Notes under the pieces: generated by a model
What the model saw: only the letters and a program-made list of their open reading frames with translations
Told to the model about the DNA's origin: nothing
Database searches by the model: none
NCBI RefSeq assembly: GCF_017357105.1
Contig: NZ_CP071596.1
Location: 2,356,001-2,420,000, forward strand
Length of the DNA stretch: 64,000 nt
DNA from: Natronosalvus caseinilyticus
GTDB taxonomy: Archaea > Halobacteriota > Halobacteria > Halobacteriales > Natrialbaceae
Reading direction: 5' to 3'
Position numbers and translations under genes: made by a program
Shown here: in pieces, positions 59,701 to 64,000 of the stretch
How the letters are laid out: every line of letters begins with the position of its first letter
Position numbering within the stretch: the first letter of the stretch is position 1

Positions 59701-62519
59701 TGATCGAGGACGATCCCTCTGCTCTCTCTGACCTCGGTGGCCGTCTCGTTCCGGTTGTCGGCGATGACGTTGTCGACGAGCGTGACGCCGTCGATACCGA
59801 GTGCCGAGCCGACGTGGATTCCAGCGCCGTTTCGCTCGACGTGGTTCGCCGAGACGGTCGCGTCGTCGTCCCAGACGGCGATCCCGAGGTCGTTCTCGAC
59901 GACGAGGTTGTTCGCGACGGTGACGCTGTCGGCGACGATCTCGTCTTCGCCCTGGGCAGGGAGGGTTCGACTCCCGATGGCGATCCCCGGTCCGGCGGTC
60001 CAGCGGACATCGTTGGTGCTGATCGTTGCCTCCGGTGCGTCGACGCCGATTCCGACGTGCGTCGCGTTCGTAACGGCGTTGTCCGAGACCGTTACGCTCC
60101 CACCGGCCTCGAGGATCTGGATGCCGACGACGCTCGACTCGAGGCTATTCGCCTCGACGAGTACGTTTGTGGCGTCGGCGACGGTGATCGCCCCGCGGGG
60201 CTGGTCGCGCAGTGCGGTGAGTTCGCCGTAGCCGTCGACGTCGTTACCCGTGACGGCGGCCGTGTCGCTTGCGCTGACGTGGATCGCTCGTGCGCCGGTG
60301 CCGTTCGTGAAGGTGTTGTCCGCGACCGTGTACTCCTCGACGTTGTTCAGATACGCCCCGTTGGTGCCGACGAACGTGACGTGATTCGCGGTGATCGTGA
60401 CGTTGGACGACTTCGTGCTCGAATACGACGACCCGGTGGCCTCGATCCCGTTCCCGGAGGCGTTACCGATGGCGTTGCCTTCGATCACCGCATCACTCGC
60501 ATAGCGGGTCAGCACCACGCCGTCGGTCACACCGTCGATCGTGTTGTGTCGAACGACGAACTCCCGGGTGTTCCGGTTGATGTTCGTCTCGATTCCAGTC
60601 GGGCTGTTTGTGACGGTATTGTTCTCCACGATCGCTCCGGTCCCCCCACTGAGGCCGATGCCGGCACGCTCGACGCCGTCGATCGTGTTGTTCGTGATGT
60701 GTGCCTCGGTGTAAACGAGCTGGATGCCCACGCCCGTATGGGAGGTCCCCTGGGTCACGCCGTGAATCTCGTTGCTACGGATCACGGCGCCGTTGCTGTT
60801 CTCCATGAGCGAGATCCCGTAGCCGTAAGGGTTGGCGATCGTGTTGTTCTCGATGGTCGCCCGTCGTGAGCGGTCCCGGACGTCGACGACGGTCCCTCCG
60901 CCGACGAACTCATTGTCACGGATGATGACATCCTCAGAGCCGAAGAACTCGACTTTCGTTCCCTCAAGGTAACTGTCTTCGAGGAGGAGGCGATCGCTAT
61001 CGGTCAGCCACACCTTCATCCGATCGAACGTGCCGTTCCTCACGGTGAGGTCGGGCGAACTACCTGCGCGAATAGCCTGTTTACCACCGGAGTAGTACTC
61101 GCCCCTGTATGCGACGAGTGAATCGACCGTTGCACCGGGTGAGTCACCGAGGTACATACCGTAGTGAGAGCCGGAGACGTTCGTGTCGGTGATCAAGACG
61201 CTCGTCGAGTTGACGACGTGCAGGCCATACTCATTGTCAGTCAGGTTGGCCGACTCCACGGAGAGTCCCTGGACGTGCGCGGCGACGAACGCCTGTCCGG
61301 TGTCGGTGCGTTCGAATCCCGTGAGCGAGATGTCGGAGCCGTCAACGACGGCGAGGTACCCCCGGGGAACGCTCCCGTCGAAGGTCATCCCGTCGACGCC
61401 TTCGTAGATGTAGACCGGCAGGCCGTCGATCGTGTTCGACTGGTCGATGTCGTGGCGATAATGCCCGGACATGGAGAAGCCCCACGTCGAGTTGTCCATC
61501 GCGACGTTCTGCATGGTGACGTTCGCCGAGCCGGAGAGCGCGACGCCGTACTCCCCGCCCTCGACGGAGAGGTCAGTCAGTCGCGCGTCGGGCGAGTTGT
61601 CGACGTACACCGCGTCGTCGTATGGCCCGGTCGCGAACGTGCTGTCGCGGACGACGACGTCCTCGCTCCTGTCGACGTCGAGTGCGTGATTCTCCGAGGC
61701 GCTCACGGTCACGTTGTCGATGACTGTCCCGTGGGAGTAGTACAGCTCGACGCCAAGGCCGTACTCGCCGACGGCGAGGCTCGAGTCGACGATGGAGCCG
61801 TTCGTCTCGTCGAAATAAATGGCGCCGTCGTCAAATCCCTCGCCGTTCGATAGCTCCGTCGTCATCCGCTCGACGGTCACGTTCACGGAGTCCTCGGCGT
61901 GGAGCCCCCAGTACGCGTCGTACCGGTGGGTGACGTCCCGAATCGTAACGTTCGAGGCGTACTGGAGCTCGATGCCATCGTCGTTGTTCCTGGTGGTGAC
62001 GTTGGCAATGGTGAGGTCGGTGGCAGTGTCGACGTAAATACCATCGTAGTCGTTGTCCCGCGTCGTCGAGTTGGCGATCGTGACGCCCGTCGAATCGTCG
62101 ACGGAGATCCCCTCATAGACGTTGTTTCGTGCCGTCACGTCCTCGACGGTCACGTCGCTTGCAGACTCGATGTAAATCCCGGCGTACGACGAGTAGACGG
62201 TGACGTTCTGGACGGTGACGTTCGAGACGTCAGGCATGACGTGAATCGCCGGATCGCCGCCGCCGATGTCGTGAGACTGCCCGTCGAACACAACGTCGCT
62301 CGCGTTGATCTCGACGATCGGATCGCCGGACGCCGTCAGGTCCGAATCGAGGACGTAACAGCCCGGCTGGTCGATGACTGTCGCGCTGGATACCGATATG
62401 CAGCCGTCGTGACTCGACGCGGCCGCGGCGCCACCACCGATCACGATCACGGCACATGCCGTCAGGACTGCGAGCACCAGTGCAGTGTTTCGACTCGCCT
62501 TCGGGTGCGGCCTGCTCAT
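56685..62519 (-). CDS. Giant surface protein: beta-helix, cadherin-like repeats, PGF-pre-PGF domain and anchor
   Basis: This 1944-residue protein has a Sec signal (1-36), a long right-handed beta-helix (about 40-1150, repeats like SDVTVEDVTARNN), and four cadherin/VCBS-type Ig domains (1160-1555: ADHYTILEGETLEAAVLEN, GFTGTDTFTYR). A HYDIN-like domain (1556-1660: LEFGTIETGTAE), an acidic linker, a PGF-pre-PGF domain (1700-1865) and a C-terminal helix before RRSHRGRP follow. It must stand far out from the cell. The order of an enzyme-like or ligand-binding helix on a repeat stalk suggests polysaccharide or cell-cell binding. No catalytic site is evident. Confidence 0.88.
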   Translation of the reverse strand: MSRPHPKASRNTALVLAVLTACAVIVIGGGAAAASSHDGCISVSSATVIDQPGCYVLDSDLTASGDPIVEINASDVVFDGQSHDIGGGDPAIHVMPDVSNVTVQNVTVYSSYAGIYIESASDVTVEDVTARNNVYEGISVDDSTGVTIANSTTRDNDYDGIYVDTATDLTIANVTTRNNDDGIELQYASNVTIRDVTHRYDAYWGLHAEDSVNVTVERMTTELSNGEGFDDGAIYFDETNGSIVDSSLAVGEYGLGVELYYSHGTVIDNVTVSASENHALDVDRSEDVVVRDSTFATGPYDDAVYVDNSPDARLTDLSVEGGEYGVALSGSANVTMQNVAMDNSTWGFSMSGHYRHDIDQSNTIDGLPVYIYEGVDGMTFDGSVPRGYLAVVDGSDISLTGFERTDTGQAFVAAHVQGLSVESANLTDNEYGLHVVNSTSVLITDTNVSGSHYGMYLGDSPGATVDSLVAYRGEYYSGGKQAIRAGSSPDLTVRNGTFDRMKVWLTDSDRLLLEDSYLEGTKVEFFGSEDVIIRDNEFVGGGTVVDVRDRSRRATIENNTIANPYGYGISLMENSNGAVIRSNEIHGVTQGTSHTGVGIQLVYTEAHITNNTIDGVERAGIGLSGGTGAIVENNTVTNSPTGIETNINRNTREFVVRHNTIDGVTDGVVLTRYASDAVIEGNAIGNASGNGIEATGSSYSSTKSSNVTITANHVTFVGTNGAYLNNVEEYTVADNTFTNGTGARAIHVSASDTAAVTGNDVDGYGELTALRDQPRGAITVADATNVLVEANSLESSVVGIQILEAGGSVTVSDNAVTNATHVGIGVDAPEATISTNDVRWTAGPGIAIGSRTLPAQGEDEIVADSVTVANNLVVENDLGIAVWDDDATVSANHVERNGAGIHVGSALGIDGVTLVDNVIADNRNETATEVRESRGIVLDHLVGGTVANNTVTNSLAAIQFIATSDVVVEDNRFNDSNQGLAFVQTLSHIDQTADGDPRYTWTPPSTNVTVRHNALEDNDESVHFTVGPSIVVDDGSTKDVTEPTFNEGDEHLVYDNLFNGTTAFNETYAVNESFLPGYERDVFPNAWNVSATSGTNVANGSVLGGNYWASPDSSGYSQTCTDADGDGLCDAPYELAGANNTDWLPLADPDAKASSPHGPIAVSDHFITTMDEPLQVVAPGIVANDHHPDGSSVSVSQVGSPAHGTVFHEPDGEVSYGPDQGFTGTDTFTYRIEDEDGELSNWATVTVEVLPDPDRPPYAAADHYTILEGETLEAAVLENGYDADGDELVVADYNGSVEGGSLVGVPAGFGYTPPSDFTGKDTFTYRIKDEDGKLSNWATVTVEVLPDPDRPPYATADHYTILEGETLEAAVLENDYDPDGDELVVADYNGSAQGASVIGVPAGFGYTPPDGFTGTDTFTYRVQKEDQSSTDTSPWGVQGTGPYSNWATVTVEVLPDPNRAPVSAPDTYVTEVDDTLSVTAPGVLRNDRDLDGDDIGVDDFDEARHGLISVAADGTLTYVPDPGFAGTEAVRYVAADPSSVTADGLVTILVVDPNRPATVAVTPDPLEFGTIETGTAETATVTVTNVGGTPLTVSGVDLAGSETTPFDVVAGNTTTQLATGATHAVTVSFEPTTVGGASETLRIHTNDTTTPMLELELSGTGITSDDGAEGSDGGDAGVGAGSGSDDSSADSGGSDSPTGQPGSDVTVTRSADGTTDVSVENAQNGTAVDIEMSGTGSGNVTLDGLNITPLVDGDFTLNVSVSEDAPPGAPDTTPSGEPPISYLNVDHSIPDEEIGEVTFRLRVSKDTLAARGLAPSDVVVYRYHDGQWQAASMSVVDETATHHVFEATVPGLSVFAVSGQAAVADDPTPPATDEPTGTDSPDDSDSSDESVDGGLMDEGSTSDTPSSSPEQFKASPGVLIAAIVALSVGIGALWLYRRSHRGRP
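58196..58766 (-). repeat. 285-base in-frame direct repeats within the giant gene
   Basis: Two neighbouring units of exactly 285 bases (95 codons) encode nearly identical cadherin-like domains; for example, 58365-58470 and 58650-58755 differ at only a few positions. The second unit diverges at its far end, where a KEDQSSTDTSPWG insertion replaces DEDGKLS. This points to a recent duplication. Confidence 0.85.
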
Positions 62520-62704
62520 GATCCCACCGGGAGCGGGCCGTCAGCTGCGTCGATGGCTCGGACGGGATGACAAACCGGTGATTCCGTTAGCAATACCTCT
62601 CTTGCGTGTCCTGTGCGTCGGCTCATGGGAAACCCACCGACCGAGGCCCTACCCTACGTAGACCTCCCAATCGGCTACTGTTAGCCTTCAGGAGGGACGT
62701 GACT

Positions 62705-62750
62705 TATCACTATCTGTTTATGACATGTACGATGTTCACGGCGTGAACGG
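62705..62750 (-). promoter_or_regulatory. Shared promoter/dyad upstream of the giant gene
   Basis: GTTCAC-GGC-GTGAAC at 62734-62748 is followed on the minus strand by ATCGTACATGTCATAAACAGATAG, matching the element at 56281-56340. The leader would be about 190 bases. Confidence 0.5.
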
Positions 62751-62880
62751 ATCCAGAAGGTAACGGAGACGCACGGTGAACACCGCGGAATCGGCGACAC
62801 CCACCGCTCGAGACACATATGAGCGTTCAACCACGTTCGTTTGGAAGTGGCCGGCGCTCGAGACGCACGAGGTTAAACGA

Positions 62881-62902
62881 CCACGGGTCGGGTGACCCGT
62901 GG
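62881..62902. repeat. Perfect inverted repeat (hairpin)
   Basis: CCACGGGTC at 62881-62889 pairs with GACCCGTGG at 62894-62902 around GGGT. It may end the regulator transcript or be the relic of an IS200/IS605-type end; compare 352-373. The rest of 62520-62986 shows no gene. Confidence 0.45.
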
Positions 62903-62986
62903 AACTCTCGCTGTTCTCTTTAGACGGGCAAGCGTCGAAGAGAAAACACAGTCGGCAGACGCGGCCCGTCGAGCGAACGTCCACCC

Positions 62987-63784
62987 CTACAGGCGGAGAT
63001 CGGCGCTCCGAATCGCTTTAGACCCCCGTCGAATCTCGTCGAACGTTTCCCGGGCCCACTCGAGAACCGTTTCATCTGTCGAAACGAGAAACGCGTTGGG
63101 GTAGGCAGATTCGTCGATAGTGCCGATTCCGACGGTCTCGTCGTCGTAAATTCCCATCGACACCGGAATCGTCCCGTCGTACCGGTACATCGCAACCTCC
63201 TCGAGGTCGAGCAACCGGTCTAACTGGGTTTGCATCGTTGCGTCTCCGAGCATCGATTCGAGCGTCGCCTCGCTAAGGACGACTGCTGAGCGCTGTCCGT
63301 GTTTCTCTGCGGCCCGGATCTGGCTGGTGACGGTATTGCTCGTCACGGCGTGGGCGAGGATCCTGACCTCATCGCACTGGTCCATCAACTCTGCGGCGGT
63401 CCTGGCGGCAGCGAGTGGGTCGGTTTCGCTCGGAACGCCGACCTCGGCGTCGCGGAAATGTGTGACGTCGATCGTGAGGAACTCCGGCGGCAGGGATGGG
63501 GCGAGCGGCTCGAGAACCGCAGCGGCGTCGAGCGTCTCACACAGCTCGAGGAGGGCCGCAGCCACCGCTCGCCCGGTCGACGTCGTGCGGTAGCCGTCGT
63601 CTGTCCAGCGGATCCACCCCCGCTCTTGGAGATCACCGACGATTCGACCGATAGTCACCCGGGATGCACCTGTCTCCACCTGTAAGGAGCGACGTGTGTG
63701 GGGGCTGTCGACCAGTGCCTCGAGGACCGCGACTCGGTTCCTCGAGCGGGCGAAGAACTCGATATCTTCGAGACGCTCGTTCAT
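62987..63784 (-). CDS. Winged-helix transcriptional regulator (haloarchaeal HVO_A0261-like)
   Basis: This 265-residue protein has an N-terminal winged helix (10-75: LEALVDSPHTRRSLQVETGASRVTIGRIVGDLQERGWIRW) and a C-terminal sensor-like domain (120-260: LSEATLESMLGD, MYRYDGTIPVSMGIYDDETVGIG). Proteins of this shape are common haloarchaeal DNA-binding regulators of unknown signal. It lies upstream of the giant surface gene on the same strand and may control it. The final 200 bases of the window show no supported feature. Confidence 0.85.
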   Translation of the reverse strand: MNERLEDIEFFARSRNRVAVLEALVDSPHTRRSLQVETGASRVTIGRIVGDLQERGWIRWTDDGYRTTSTGRAVAAALLELCETLDAAAVLEPLAPSLPPEFLTIDVTHFRDAEVGVPSETDPLAAARTAAELMDQCDEVRILAHAVTSNTVTSQIRAAEKHGQRSAVVLSEATLESMLGDATMQTQLDRLLDLEEVAMYRYDGTIPVSMGIYDDETVGIGTIDESAYPNAFLVSTDETVLEWARETFDEIRRGSKAIRSADLRL

Positions 63785-64000
63785 GGCCAGTCATTGGGTG
63801 ATGGGTAAATAAGCGTACAGGAATTCACACACCGCCACACAGCCGGCTGGCGTTTAATGGGGCCACGAGTCGCTGATCGCTCGACCCGCTCGTGTACAGC
63901 GTCTGTTCGGTGCTGGCGAACCGCTCTAGTTCGTGCTCGTCGACAGCGATCGGGTCCGCTGGGAACGCCTGAGCGCCGGTTGCAGGCCACGACCCGCGCA

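Noticed and set aside
59700-60869. Plus-strand frame of 389 codons
   Set aside because: It is a shadow of the giant beta-helix gene; Asp/Arg/Val-rich composition and no recognisable fold.
1-64000. tRNA or rRNA genes
   Set aside because: I saw no cloverleaf with a TTCRA arm and no conserved rRNA stretches, but a tRNA search was not possible by eye; running tRNAscan-SE and Infernal would settle it.

Overview
The window is haloarchaeal chromosome, most like the Natrialba/Natrinema/Haloterrigena group, although the species cannot be fixed from sequence alone. The evidence is a high G+C content with GAC/GAG-rich acidic proteins, twin-arginine lipoproteins (LAGC, VAGC and IAGC lipoboxes), TATA boxes lying about 25-30 bases ahead of leaderless start codons, and many haloarchaeal families (TrmB, Bat-type HTH_10, DUF7344/DUF7521, PGF-pre-PGF surface proteins). 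I see no rRNA, tRNA or CRISPR array. The genes form compact islands separated by strongly eroded insertion-sequence and gene remnants.

Layout. 0-6.7 kb is a decayed zone. It holds a SnoaL-like protein, a SagB-type oxidoreductase, one intact and one ruined universal stress protein, a multicopper-oxidase/quinone-reductase pseudogene chimera and an IS6-type transposase relic. 6.7-14.9 kb is a sugar-use locus: an ABC importer (ATPase, two permeases, lipoprotein binder), a divergent GH3 glycosidase and a TrmB-type regulator. 15-21.6 kb holds an IS6-type relic, small membrane proteins, a four-gene DUF6230/DUF6114 envelope operon with an 11-residue-repeat protein, a methyltransferase and a Bat-type regulator.

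21.7-32.4 kb is the most unusual part. Two types of short terminal sequence (here L and R) recur, each time as one L and one R in inverted orientation around passenger genes, with no transposase. The passengers are a DUF7521/DUF7344 pair, RidA plus arsR-acr3-arsC, a lipoprotein, and a DHFR-like reductase. The last cassette (31451-32342) has 31-base inverted ends matching at 27 positions and a perfect 8-base target duplication. The outermost ends of the other three are flanked by 8-mers matching at 7 of 8 positions. This looks like an array of transposase-less mobile cassettes. The SDR and acyl-CoA ligase genes lie between the third and fourth cassettes.

28.4-36 kb carries acyl-CoA or lipid metabolism genes (SDR, acyl-CoA ligase, SCP2-domain protein, acyl-CoA dehydrogenase, second SCP2 protein). 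36-41.5 kb is accessory: a deletion-derived insertion sequence, an orphan PD-(D/E)XK nuclease with an in-frame continuation after its stop, a PH-domain membrane protein with a secreted acidic partner, a Tat lipoprotein, and a gene cut short at the next island. 41.5-50.6 kb is a MoxR AAA+/DUF58/DUF4129 envelope cluster with DUF1616 and DUF4350 proteins. 50.7-52 kb holds an IS200/IS605-type hairpin, a VapBC-like pair and a lipoprotein. 52-63.8 kb encodes very large secreted parallel beta-helix proteins with membrane-anchored PGF-pre-PGF partners; two share an upstream element with a GTTCAC/GTGAAC dyad. A winged-helix regulator lies upstream.
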